A DNA stretch of 6,209 nucleotides. Source: JBHIBD01 sp046758865. Its GTDB lineage: Bacteria; Planctomycetota; Brocadiia; Brocadiales; Bathyanammoxibiaceae. The translations under genes and the position numbers were made by a program. The notes beneath the pieces were generated by a model. It did no database searches, had not been told where the DNA came from, and saw only the letters and a list, made by a program, of their open reading frames with translations. The stretch is from assembly GCA_046758865.1 (NCBI GenBank), contig JBHIBD010000097.1, positions 1-6,209 on the forward strand, written 5' to 3'. Each line of letters opens with the position of its first letter. The first letter of the stretch is position 1. Shown here piece by piece: positions 1-5,981 of this stretch.

Positions 1-861
1 AAATAAAATCTGTTCCAGCAAGTGAAGTTGTTTCTCCAGGGCGAAAAAGAGGATAAAGGCCACGATGAAGATGAGTATCCCTGTGGCGCTATGAACCCTT
101 CCCGTTGCTACCTCACTACCCCATTGGTTTGCGATAAAACATAGGGCCACTATCCTGACGCTATTGGCCACCAGGGCAATGGGCACAGAGGATATAAAAA
201 GCACGGCCCGCATAGCGCCCGATAGACCCGATACATAGGCGAATAGGGCCCCAAAGGCCAGCAGTGCAATCAGGGACCTCAATCCGCTACACACGTCTCC
301 AACAATCAGGGAGGACTGGGAAAAATGGATAAAACTCCCCTCCCTGACGGCAACGATTCCCATTAAAGAGATGGCCCCTATAGCCACCTCTGCTGCAAAG
401 AGCTTTAACTTGAGGCTCAGGTCTGCTATCATGCTCATAGGAAGGGGAATCATTGCAAAGAGAAATAAAATAGGAAACAGGAGTTTCCACCCTACCTCAC
501 TACCATAGATATAGAAGACCATACCCAGCAGTAGCGGGATCAGGGATAACCCCGACACAAAGGATATACTAAAGAGCGCCCCAGCGCAGTGGAGGCCAGC
601 ACCACCAACAAGTAATAGCAGGCCCAGGGACGTTCCCCATGAGTCGGACTGGCTCATGCCACGAAAAACGCCCCTATTTCTCCAGATTAGATAGGCCGAG
701 ACGAAGGGGACGACAAACCCGTGGGAATAATAGGAGTCGGCCGCTAACCACCTCCCTATCATCCACATAAAGGTATCTAGGTAGATATATACAAGCAGCG
801 CCGTAACGACAAACGCAGGCCAGTAATTAATTAGAACTACCTCTCTTTCATGGATTTTCAC
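1..861 (-). CDS. Exosortase (EpsH/Xrt family), partial, C-terminus beyond window
   Basis: Integral membrane cysteine transpeptidase-like enzyme that is thought to cleave and transfer proteins bearing a PEP-CTERM-type tail at the inner membrane. Reading the minus strand from a GTG at 861-859 gives 287 uninterrupted codons to the window edge. The family hallmarks are in order: SHGFVVPF near residues 46-53, VGDVCSGLRSL with the putative catalytic Cys191, PIALVANSVRI with Arg236, and VHSATGILIF with His257. Multiple hydrophobic segments fit the roughly eight-helix fold. A TAA lies two codons upstream of the GTG, so the GTG is the first usable start; an AGG lies 6 nt before it, and the next in-frame ATG (residue 32) would remove the first helix. 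The start overlaps the preceding gene by 14 nt. The family core is about this long, so little of the core should be missing, but a C-terminal EpsI-type (DUF3485) extension, as in some exosortases, would lie off the window. I cannot assign the Xrt subtype. Confidence 0.93.
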   Translation of the reverse strand, partial: MKIHEREVVLINYWPAFVVTALLVYIYLDTFMWMIGRWLAADSYYSHGFVVPFVSAYLIWRNRGVFRGMSQSDSWGTSLGLLLLVGGAGLHCAGALFSISFVSGLSLIPLLLGMVFYIYGSEVGWKLLFPILFLFAMIPLPMSMIADLSLKLKLFAAEVAIGAISLMGIVAVREGSFIHFSQSSLIVGDVCSGLRSLIALLAFGALFAYVSGLSGAMRAVLFISSVPIALVANSVRIVALCFIANQWGSEVATGRVHSATGILIFIVAFILFFALEKQLHLLEQILF

Positions 862-1270
862 GGCTTACCTGTCTCTTGCGAAAGTAGGATACCATACACC
901 AACCCACAATGGTGCAGAACATAAACACTATGGCAACAACGCCCAGGGTCTCAAAGCCCTGGTGCACTCTGGTCCGGTCCAAGACCCTATCAATATAGGC
1001 ATGCATGAAAAATATGTTTCCGAGTATAGGGCCGTGAAGTGTGGCCTTCAATCCCCATGTCCACGCCATCCACTTTCCTATTACAGGAATAGAAAAAAGG
1101 GCCAGTGGGAGGTCTGGTATAAGGGCCCAGCACCCGCAGCCGATAATAAAGGCGGGGCTATAGGGCATGAGCCTCTCCCTAAAGGCTCTGAAGGGGAGGA
1201 GGGCGCAGGCGGTTAAAAAGGCCGCCCCCATGCCCAGGGCAAAGTGCCCCGCAGGGTGTGCAACGTCCAT
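848..1270 (-). CDS. Small multi-pass membrane protein, possibly YdjM/DUF457-like metal-dependent hydrolase relative
   Basis: A 140-residue hydrophobic protein with likely membrane segments near residues 8-27, 38-60, 76-92 and 106-128, and a basic C-terminal tail (RKRQ). I do not recognise it with certainty. Conserved-looking polar residues sit at helix edges: HPAGH (His5, His9), ALIPDLP (Asp53), LHGP (His79) and HAYID (His90, Asp94). This spacing of N-terminal His, a mid-protein PD motif and later His resembles the YdjM/DUF457 family of predicted membrane-bound metal-dependent hydrolases, but the usual PDxDH is only PDLP here, so catalysis is doubtful. It is also Cys-rich (Cys22, GCGC at 44-47, Cys119, Cys125). 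The ATG at 1270 has GAGAGG 11 nt upstream. The 3' end overlaps the exosortase start by 14 nt, implying translational coupling and a job linked to the exosortase. It could instead be a structural membrane partner with no enzymatic role. Confidence 0.8.
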   Translation of the reverse strand: MDVAHPAGHFALGMGAAFLTACALLPFRAFRERLMPYSPAFIIGCGCWALIPDLPLALFSIPVIGKWMAWTWGLKATLHGPILGNIFFMHAYIDRVLDRTRVHQGFETLGVVAIVFMFCTIVGWCMVSYFRKRQVSRENP

Positions 1271-1307
1271 ATCCTGTTTTACCTCTCAGAAAATAGCCGT
1301 TTAGAAA

Positions 1308-2111
1308 TCATAACTTCCCCTTTTCTGCCAGTGCTTCTTTAATGAGATTAACGGGTATGGCATAGCTGATGCCCGTGGAAAAACTGCCCTGCTTTGTTCT
1401 GGCTATAAAGGCACTATTGACCATACCAATAACCTCTCCTGTAGCTGGGGAAAAAAGCGGACTGCCACTATCACCTGGAAAGGCAGTACAATCGAGCTGA
1501 AATATGTTAAAAGGGGTGCTCAGGGCCTTTAGTTTCTTACTATCCAGCTCGGCGGTATTTCTGACCGGTAGCACAGCGGGGTTAATACTGCTTATTATCC
1601 CTCGGTGAGTAGCTGGATACAGGCCCAATATGGTGCCGAATGGGAAGCCGCAAAGGGCAACAGCCTGGCCTTCTCTCACACTAGAGGAGTCTCCGAGTAG
1701 AAGGGCAGGAAAATTCTCTCCTTCCAATTTCACCACAGCCACATCGTAACGCTTCAGTCTGATGGACAGAGAGGCCCTGACATTATAGAACCGCCCCCCG
1801 CGGTGGAACCAGACGTGAAGATCCTCTAATTGTCCATCCCTCTCTATGGCTCTTATGACATGTTCTGCCGTAATGGCGTAACCCTTTTGGTCGTAAATGA
1901 ACCCACTGCCATAGAGTTTCACGGGCGGCTTTGAGGTTGGGTTCACACTGGCAATGGCTACCACAGCGGGCTTCATCTTTTTAATAATGCTGGGTAAGCC
2001 CACTGTCTTCGCCTCCTGGGAGGTGCTCACAGGGAATAAGGCCACGCAAACCCCTCCCATGGCCATAAACAATAGGCCATTCAAAAAGCGGTTACAATAC
2101 CTTAACAACAT
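1308..2111 (-). CDS. Signal-anchored HtrA/trypsin-like (S1C) serine protease, no PDZ domain
   Basis: A 267-residue predicted periplasmic serine endopeptidase. A hydrophobic stretch at about residues 11-29 after a basic N-terminus is a signal peptide or anchor; cleavage near STSQEA (30-34) is possible. The chymotrypsin-fold triad is visible: His84 in YAITAEHVI, Asp123 in KRYDVAVVKLEG, and Ser215 in FPGDSGSPLF with the oxyanion glycine before it. The tail SYAIPVNLIKEAL (249-261) is the usual end of an HtrA-type protease domain. The protein stops there, so unlike DegP/DegS it has no PDZ domain, and substrate recognition must come from the protease domain or a partner. Details off the HtrA norm are GDSGSP rather than GNSGGP and two cysteines (Cys154 and Cys208, the latter seven residues before Ser215). 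The start has a strong AAGGAG 9 nt upstream. It lies 31 nt after the Ig-like protein gene, and its role in exosortase-linked processing or quality control is inferred. Confidence 0.92.
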   Translation of the reverse strand: MLLRYCNRFLNGLLFMAMGGVCVALFPVSTSQEAKTVGLPSIIKKMKPAVVAIASVNPTSKPPVKLYGSGFIYDQKGYAITAEHVIRAIERDGQLEDLHVWFHRGGRFYNVRASLSIRLKRYDVAVVKLEGENFPALLLGDSSSVREGQAVALCGFPFGTILGLYPATHRGIISSINPAVLPVRNTAELDSKKLKALSTPFNIFQLDCTAFPGDSGSPLFSPATGEVIGMVNSAFIARTKQGSFSTGISYAIPVNLIKEALAEKGKL

Positions 2112-2120
2112 CTCTATTCT

Positions 2121-2126
2121 CTCCTT
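2121..2126 (-). promoter_or_regulatory. Strong Shine-Dalgarno of the serine protease gene
   Basis: The minus strand reads AAGGAG, nine bases before the ATG at 2111-2109, in an AT-rich 31-nt intergenic stretch. This is the clearest ribosome binding site in the window. It suggests the protease is translated independently rather than only by coupling. Confidence 0.75.
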
Positions 2127-2142
2127 ATATTATTTAATTTTG

Positions 2143-3012
2143 TCATCCATTATCGAATGAATCATTATCGAAAGAATCTATCAATTCCCTCTCCGCCTGC
2201 CCTTCAAACATCAGGTCTCCTTCACCATTAACAATCCTTATCTTATAAAAAAGGAACTGGGAGCGGTGTTTTGCCCATTCTAGGTCAGGGATTTCATATT
2301 TCCAGACATCTCCATCCCCGGCCTGCATATCAGCGTATTCAGTGGTATCGTCTGTGCCTACCCAGTAACTAATCTGGGGTTTGAGCGTTTTACCCTTTCG
2401 TTGAGGAAGTCTTATCTCTACCGGGAATACACCTTTGGAGGTCTTCTTAAGGTCAACGGCTCGGGGTAGCATGGTATAGAAGGTCTTCTCAGTCGGGTTA
2501 TCATTCTTTTCAGTTCCCTTTTTAGAAAGACCCTCATCTATTGAGGGTAGTACATAAGCAACCTCCGGTATAGCAGGCAGCAGTCCGGAACCATCCTCTT
2601 CGGTCTCCTTTGTGCCGGGCAGGGCCGTTTCCACCGTGTCGTCCTTATTTATTAGTATGGTCTTGGGGTCTGACGCTACAAACTTCTTTTCCCTTTTACG
2701 CGCAAGACTAGGCGGGGAGGGTTTAAAGGATTGCCTTAGTGGGTCTTTTTCCACTCCCTGTTGACTATGCTCTGGAACTGTCTCTCGCACGATTGGGGAA
2801 GGGGGTTGAGCAACCTTCTTGCTACCCTCCTCCTTTAGTCCCTTTGCTACCTTGCTGTCATGAATACTGCTATGTACCTTGGCCAGGTCCTTATGCTCCC
2901 TATAAGTCCTGGCGACCTTGCCTACCAGCAGGGGAAGCAAGGTGCCGAAAAGGGCTAACAGAAGGACACCAAATGTTATTACAAAAATTAGACTTACTTT
3001 GCTGCCCCTCAA
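2143..3012 (-). CDS. Unrecognised single-pass membrane protein with low-complexity linker and C-terminal Ig-like/E-set-like domain
   Basis: A 289-residue protein of unknown function. Residues 1-6 are short and basic, 7-30 form one strong transmembrane helix, and about 31-180 are a Lys/Glu/Pro/Ser-rich linker with no hydrophobic core, probably disordered. Residues about 183-275 look like a compact beta-sandwich: alternating strands with PQISYWVGTDD, then GDVWKYEIPDL, then FLFYKIRIVNGEGD. That pattern is shared by Ig-like and E-set domains (strand, W-x-Y-x-I-P, Y-x-I, D/N-x-x-G), some of which bind carbohydrate; this is fold-level inference only. TM anchor plus charged linker plus small C-terminal domain also recalls TonB/TolA layout, though no TonB motif is seen. 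The start is TTG at 3012-3010, overlapping the kinase stop as TTGA and backed by AGGAG 7 nt upstream. The gene ends in a near-perfect tandem duplication giving DSFDNDSFDN. Context suggests envelope function beside protease and exosortase. Confidence 0.8.
   Translation of the reverse strand: MRGSKVSLIFVITFGVLLLALFGTLLPLLVGKVARTYREHKDLAKVHSSIHDSKVAKGLKEEGSKKVAQPPSPIVRETVPEHSQQGVEKDPLRQSFKPSPPSLARKREKKFVASDPKTILINKDDTVETALPGTKETEEDGSGLLPAIPEVAYVLPSIDEGLSKKGTEKNDNPTEKTFYTMLPRAVDLKKTSKGVFPVEIRLPQRKGKTLKPQISYWVGTDDTTEYADMQAGDGDVWKYEIPDLEWAKHRSQFLFYKIRIVNGEGDLMFEGQAERELIDSFDNDSFDNG
2149..2178 (-). repeat. Tandem 15-bp direct repeat at the 3' end of the Ig-like protein gene
   Basis: Two adjacent 15-bp units, 2149-2163 and 2164-2178, differ at a single base (t versus a at the tenth position). 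On the coding strand they encode DSFDN twice, directly before the final Gly and the stop. The unit is a multiple of three, so the duplication preserves frame and adds only an acidic tail. It looks like a recent slippage event. Confidence 0.9.
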
Positions 3013-3707
3013 ACTTTTTCTCCTAGAGTCTGGGGTTTAATACATGCCATCTCCTGGACGGGCATATTTGCGGCTTTTATTACGAGGGAGGCCCTTTCCA
3101 TCAAGGTAGTTCCCTCCTGGATAACCAAGTGAGCATGTCTCTTATAAGGTTCAACAAACCGCATGTACATGGGATAAACTGTGGAAAAGAGTTGGTTTCT
3201 GACAAAATCGACCGTCCGGCCCCGCTCTCGTACATCCCTTTCCAGCCGACGCCTGAGCATGGTGCCAAAGGATACTTCCAGATAGACCCGTAAGTCCAGT
3301 GCATTCCGAAGACCGGATTCATGAAAAATTAGTATCCCCTCTACTATGTTGAAAGGCTTTGGCACGACTTCCCTAGATTCAGGGATCCTGGCATGGTTCT
3401 TGAAATCATAAACAGGTATCCTGACCTTCTTACCCCTCCTGAGCGCAGCAAGGTGCTCTACTAAAAGCGCTACGTCAAGGGCCTCAGGGTGGTCGAAGTT
3501 TATTCTGGTCCTTTCTTCGGGTGAGAGGTTGGGCCAGCCCTTGTAATAATTATCGTGGGAGATAATATTCACCCTCTCCCCACCCAGGAGATGGTAAAGG
3601 TAAGAGGCAAGAAACGTCTTCCCAGAGCAAGTACCCCCACTAATGCCAATAAAGACAGGGTACATGCCAGACCCTTCCACCAGGGCCTTTAGGTTGTCTA
3701 ATTCCAT
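3009..3707 (-). CDS. udk: Uridine kinase-family protein (Udk-like P-loop nucleoside kinase)
   Basis: Predicted cytoplasmic kinase that phosphorylates uridine/cytidine to UMP/CMP with a nucleoside triphosphate. Counting from the upstream ATG at 3722, the Walker A is GGTCSGKT at 29-36, followed by ISHDNYYKG (substrate-site aspartate region), INFDHPEALD at 74-83, IPVYDFKNHAR at 102-112, IVEGILIF at 126-133 and the lid RLERDVRERGRT at 159-170, then VYPMYMRFVEPYK. All are family signatures in the family order, and the length matches. I prefer the second ATG at 3707 (232 aa) because GAGGA sits 8 nt before it; the ATG at 3722 has no good site and adds only MRTLP. It lies about 66 nt after FemAB and overlaps the next gene. 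Because it sits inside a glycan/exosortase operon it may be a paralogue feeding UTP/CTP for activated sugars, or may act on another substrate. Related P-loop kinases such as phosphoribulokinase are less likely given the motifs. Confidence 0.9.
   Translation of the reverse strand: MELDNLKALVEGSGMYPVFIGISGGTCSGKTFLASYLYHLLGGERVNIISHDNYYKGWPNLSPEERTRINFDHPEALDVALLVEHLAALRRGKKVRIPVYDFKNHARIPESREVVPKPFNIVEGILIFHESGLRNALDLRVYLEVSFGTMLRRRLERDVRERGRTVDFVRNQLFSTVYPMYMRFVEPYKRHAHLVIQEGTTLMERASLVIKAANMPVQEMACIKPQTLGEKV
3020..3024 (-). promoter_or_regulatory. Ribosome binding site that decides a TTG start
   Basis: The minus strand reads AGGAG seven bases before TTG (3012-3010). No ATG or GTG is placed suitably before the transmembrane helix, so this site supports TTG as the true start of the Ig-like membrane protein. 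It lies inside the last codons of the kinase gene, and the TTGA overlap suggests termination-reinitiation coupling. Confidence 0.7.
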
Positions 3708-3773
3708 TGGCAGCGTCCTCATTTCAGATATCAGGCCTCAAAGTGCCTCGGTTATATTTTACCTGGCATAGTC
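3708..3773 (-). other. Largest intergenic gap in the operon, no signal identified
   Basis: This 66-nt stretch between the FemAB stop and the preferred kinase ATG holds the kinase ribosome binding site (GAGGA at 3716-3720). I looked for a promoter and found a TATAAC-like hexamer but no acceptable -35 at proper spacing. The AGGC/GCCT pairing at 3733-3748 is too short to be a terminator and has no T-tract. Confidence 0.5.
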
Positions 3774-4817
3774 TTAGTTGGAGATGTACCTTCTCAGAAA
3801 CGGGCCAAGCGTGTTTGCCAACGGCAGGGGCAGGTTCTGCCATGCCCTGGTTGCCAGCCCCGCATACCACATTTTTTGGGGGTCTGCTCCGGGGGCTCGA
3901 CATCCATTAAACATAATGTAGTTCCAGTATATCTGCTTTACCTGACAGCCCCAGCGTCGCTTGAATTCAAAGGTGCCAGAACCTATAGTTGACCTGCCGA
4001 AATCGAGTATTTGATAGCCATTATGGCATCCAAATTTCATGGCCTCCCAATACAAGACATTATTAGGATAGAGATGGAAATAATTCCTCAAGGAGGAGAC
4101 CCATGGGATGGTCATGGTTTTCTTGAACTTTAGGCAGACAGCGGCTCCCACCACCTTTTTCCCATCGAATACCAGGAAAAGCTGGGCACTCTCCGGAAAG
4201 TACTGAAAAACCTTTTGAAAGAAAAGGAGGCTATGGGCTGGAGAACCTAGGTCTCGCATATTGGTGGAATAAATACAATAAAAATCCTCTAATCGCTCGG
4301 CCCCGTGAACCTCTACGTGTAAGCCAGCCTTTTCAGCCTTTCTTATCCTGTTCCGTCGCTCCGAGGGTATTTTTTTCCAGACCTTATCGGACTCAGAGTC
4401 AAGCTCCAGCTCCATGGTAACCTTATCCAGGTTTGTCACAAGTTCTGGCCACTTCTCCTCGTTCAACTCTCTAAGATTCAGAAGCTTTACCCCTTTTTCC
4501 CGAGATAGCTCCACGGCCTTTTCCAAAAGGGTGTTGCAGACATCCTCCCTCTCAGCACATATACCCGCGTAGTCAAGGTAAGGCGCCGAGACCAGGCTAA
4601 AGCCGAAAAAGGGCACCTCCACGAGATAAAGGGGGAGTATACCCACAATATTCTCATTCTTCTTTACCGCCAGATAATAAGGTGTGTGGCCATAGGACTC
4701 CCTTATTACGTTCTTCCAGTGATAGAGATGGAAGACAGAGCCCGAAGGGGAATTTTTCACGTAATAATCCCACGCCTCCCTTTCCTTCCAGTCCAGACTA
4801 ATTTCTTTTAAGTTCAT
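3774..4817 (-). CDS. FemAB-like acyltransferase, PEP-CTERM/exosortase-associated type
   Basis: A 347-residue protein with the duplicated GNAT fold of the FemAB/FemX group, whose classic members transfer amino acids from aminoacyl-tRNA to peptidoglycan; the substrate of the exosortase-linked branch is not established. Counting from an upstream GTG at 4835, the family pattern is HTPYYLAVKKNENIVGILPL (50-69), a serine-rich SAPYLDYAGI turn (83-92), the basic RRNRIRKAEKAGLHVEV helix (160-176), DGKKVVGAAVCLKF (224-237) and NGYQILDFGRSTIGSGTFEF (272-291) ending in FKRRWG. The last block strongly matches the PEP-CTERM-associated FemAB family (TIGR03019) as I recall it. I chose ATG at 4817 because it makes an ATGA overlap with the glycosyltransferase stop and places MNLKEIS at the natural domain edge. 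The GTG at 4835 is a real alternative, since AGGTGGGG lies 10 nt before it, while AGAGG is only 2 nt before the ATG. Confidence 0.92.
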   Translation of the reverse strand: MNLKEISLDWKEREAWDYYVKNSPSGSVFHLYHWKNVIRESYGHTPYYLAVKKNENIVGILPLYLVEVPFFGFSLVSAPYLDYAGICAEREDVCNTLLEKAVELSREKGVKLLNLRELNEEKWPELVTNLDKVTMELELDSESDKVWKKIPSERRNRIRKAEKAGLHVEVHGAERLEDFYCIYSTNMRDLGSPAHSLLFFQKVFQYFPESAQLFLVFDGKKVVGAAVCLKFKKTMTIPWVSSLRNYFHLYPNNVLYWEAMKFGCHNGYQILDFGRSTIGSGTFEFKRRWGCQVKQIYWNYIMFNGCRAPGADPQKMWYAGLATRAWQNLPLPLANTLGPFLRRYISN

Positions 4818-5965
4818 GTCCTCTGCTTTTCCCACAGCACACTTGCCCCACCTGAAAGAGAACTATAGAGGCCTACTGCACCAGCCAGGTTCATAAAACA
4901 GAAGTCAAAGGGGATGATGAACATTCGGTTGTCTAATCCAATGCCTCTAAAGATTGGACCCAGGAGGACAAGGGAGTAGAAGGCCACTTGAAGCATACCC
5001 AGGGTAGGATAAATCCAGCCCTCCTCCCATAACACCAGATTAAACACCAACACCGCTACCATTAGGGGGAGGGTGAGCCACCTGAGGAACTTGTGAGAGG
5101 TCAGCAAAAAGGCATAAAGTATCTTCCCTCGCCGCAGGAGGTCAAAGAAGTAACGACGGTAAATAAGAAATGCCTGTCCCACCATCCTTACCTGCCTGGA
5201 ATACTCTTGGCCAGTCCCGGCAGCCGCCTCTTCGTAACATATTATATTGGGATCGAATATGGCCCTATAACCCTGTAGGACAACTTCTATAGGATGGACA
5301 AAGTCGTTGATTATCTCGGGTGGAAGCTCCCTGTATAAGTCTTTCCTCAGGGCATAAACAGAGCCAGATGCACCCACCACATCTCCGACCTGACTCTCAA
5401 GTCTTTTCAGAAGATCCTCATACCTCCAATAGGCGTTATTGGTAGGTACATCGGCACTGATCTTTGTCATGTATCGTGTAGTACCCGTTACAAGCCCCAC
5501 ATTCTCTCTTGCAAAATGCCTTATCAAATTTTTCATGGCATCCTTCGGGAACATAGTGTCGACATCTGTAAAGACCAGAATCTCCCCCCTCGCCTCCCTA
5601 ACCGCCCTGTTGAGGGCCGGGGTCTTCCCGCGCCTCTCAGGCCGTACTATCACTTTAATATTCTTATACTTATAGGAAAGGACAATCTCATTGGTTTTAT
5701 CGGTGGAGCCGTCTGAGACAATGACGAGTTCTAACTTATCTGAGGGGTAATCCAGTTGGAGGAAGTTGTCTATCTTCTGTTTTATAGTATCTTCCTCGTT
5801 ATACGCAGACAGTATTATACTAACAGAATAAGGGAAAGATTCCGGTGCTGGTCTATTCTCCTTTGGCCTTAAACTGCTGAGGGCCAGAAGGAGAAGCGGA
5901 TACCCTGCATAGGAATAAGCAAGTAGAACCACTGCAAAGAAGAAAAAAAGTTCAAATTCGGTCAT
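4814..5965 (-). CDS. Membrane glycosyltransferase family 2 (CESA-like)
   Basis: A 383-residue inner-membrane enzyme expected to transfer a sugar from a nucleotide-sugar to a lipid-linked or polymeric acceptor on the cytoplasmic face. Residues 5-30 form an N-terminal helix; the GT-A domain follows, with ILSAYNEED (51-59), VIVSDGSTD (81-89), ERRGKTPALN (110-119), the metal-binding FTDVDT (Asp134, Asp136), a VGASGSVYALRK acceptor loop (197-208), NDFVHPIEVV with probable base Asp221, and QVRMVGQ (258-264) at the QxxRW position. Two to four C-terminal helices (about 284-375) complete the layout of processive-like GT2 enzymes. The reading frame extends 45 codons further upstream to 6100, but that part overlaps the methyltransferase and lacks domain character, so I start at ATG 5965. 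No Shine-Dalgarno is visible before it, so translation may depend on the upstream gene, which ends 16 nt before. Its 3' end overlaps FemAB. Confidence 0.93.
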   Translation of the reverse strand: MTEFELFFFFAVVLLAYSYAGYPLLLLALSSLRPKENRPAPESFPYSVSIILSAYNEEDTIKQKIDNFLQLDYPSDKLELVIVSDGSTDKTNEIVLSYKYKNIKVIVRPERRGKTPALNRAVREARGEILVFTDVDTMFPKDAMKNLIRHFARENVGLVTGTTRYMTKISADVPTNNAYWRYEDLLKRLESQVGDVVGASGSVYALRKDLYRELPPEIINDFVHPIEVVLQGYRAIFDPNIICYEEAAAGTGQEYSRQVRMVGQAFLIYRRYFFDLLRRGKILYAFLLTSHKFLRWLTLPLMVAVLVFNLVLWEEGWIYPTLGMLQVAFYSLVLLGPIFRGIGLDNRMFIIPFDFCFMNLAGAVGLYSSLSGGASVLWEKQRT

Positions 5966-5981
5966 GTTGTTTGTATAAGTG

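Noticed and set aside
287..490. 67-codon minus-strand open frame
   Set aside because: It lies wholly inside the exosortase in another frame; the exosortase frame carries the family motifs.
962..1216. 84-codon plus-strand open frame
   Set aside because: Antisense to the small membrane protein, with no domain character or clear ribosome binding site.
2739..3026. 95-codon plus-strand open frame
   Set aside because: Antisense to the linker and TM region of the Ig-like protein; composition looks like a mirror of that low-complexity coding sequence.
3101..3322. 73-codon minus-strand open frame
   Set aside because: A shifted frame within the uridine kinase, whose own frame holds all expected motifs.
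3733..3748. Short inverted repeat AGGC/GCCT between FemAB and the kinase
   Set aside because: A four-base stem with an eight-base loop and no following T-run is too weak for a terminator.
5439..5716. Two overlapping plus-strand open frames
   Set aside because: Both are antisense to the glycosyltransferase catalytic domain and overlap each other; neither resembles a protein.
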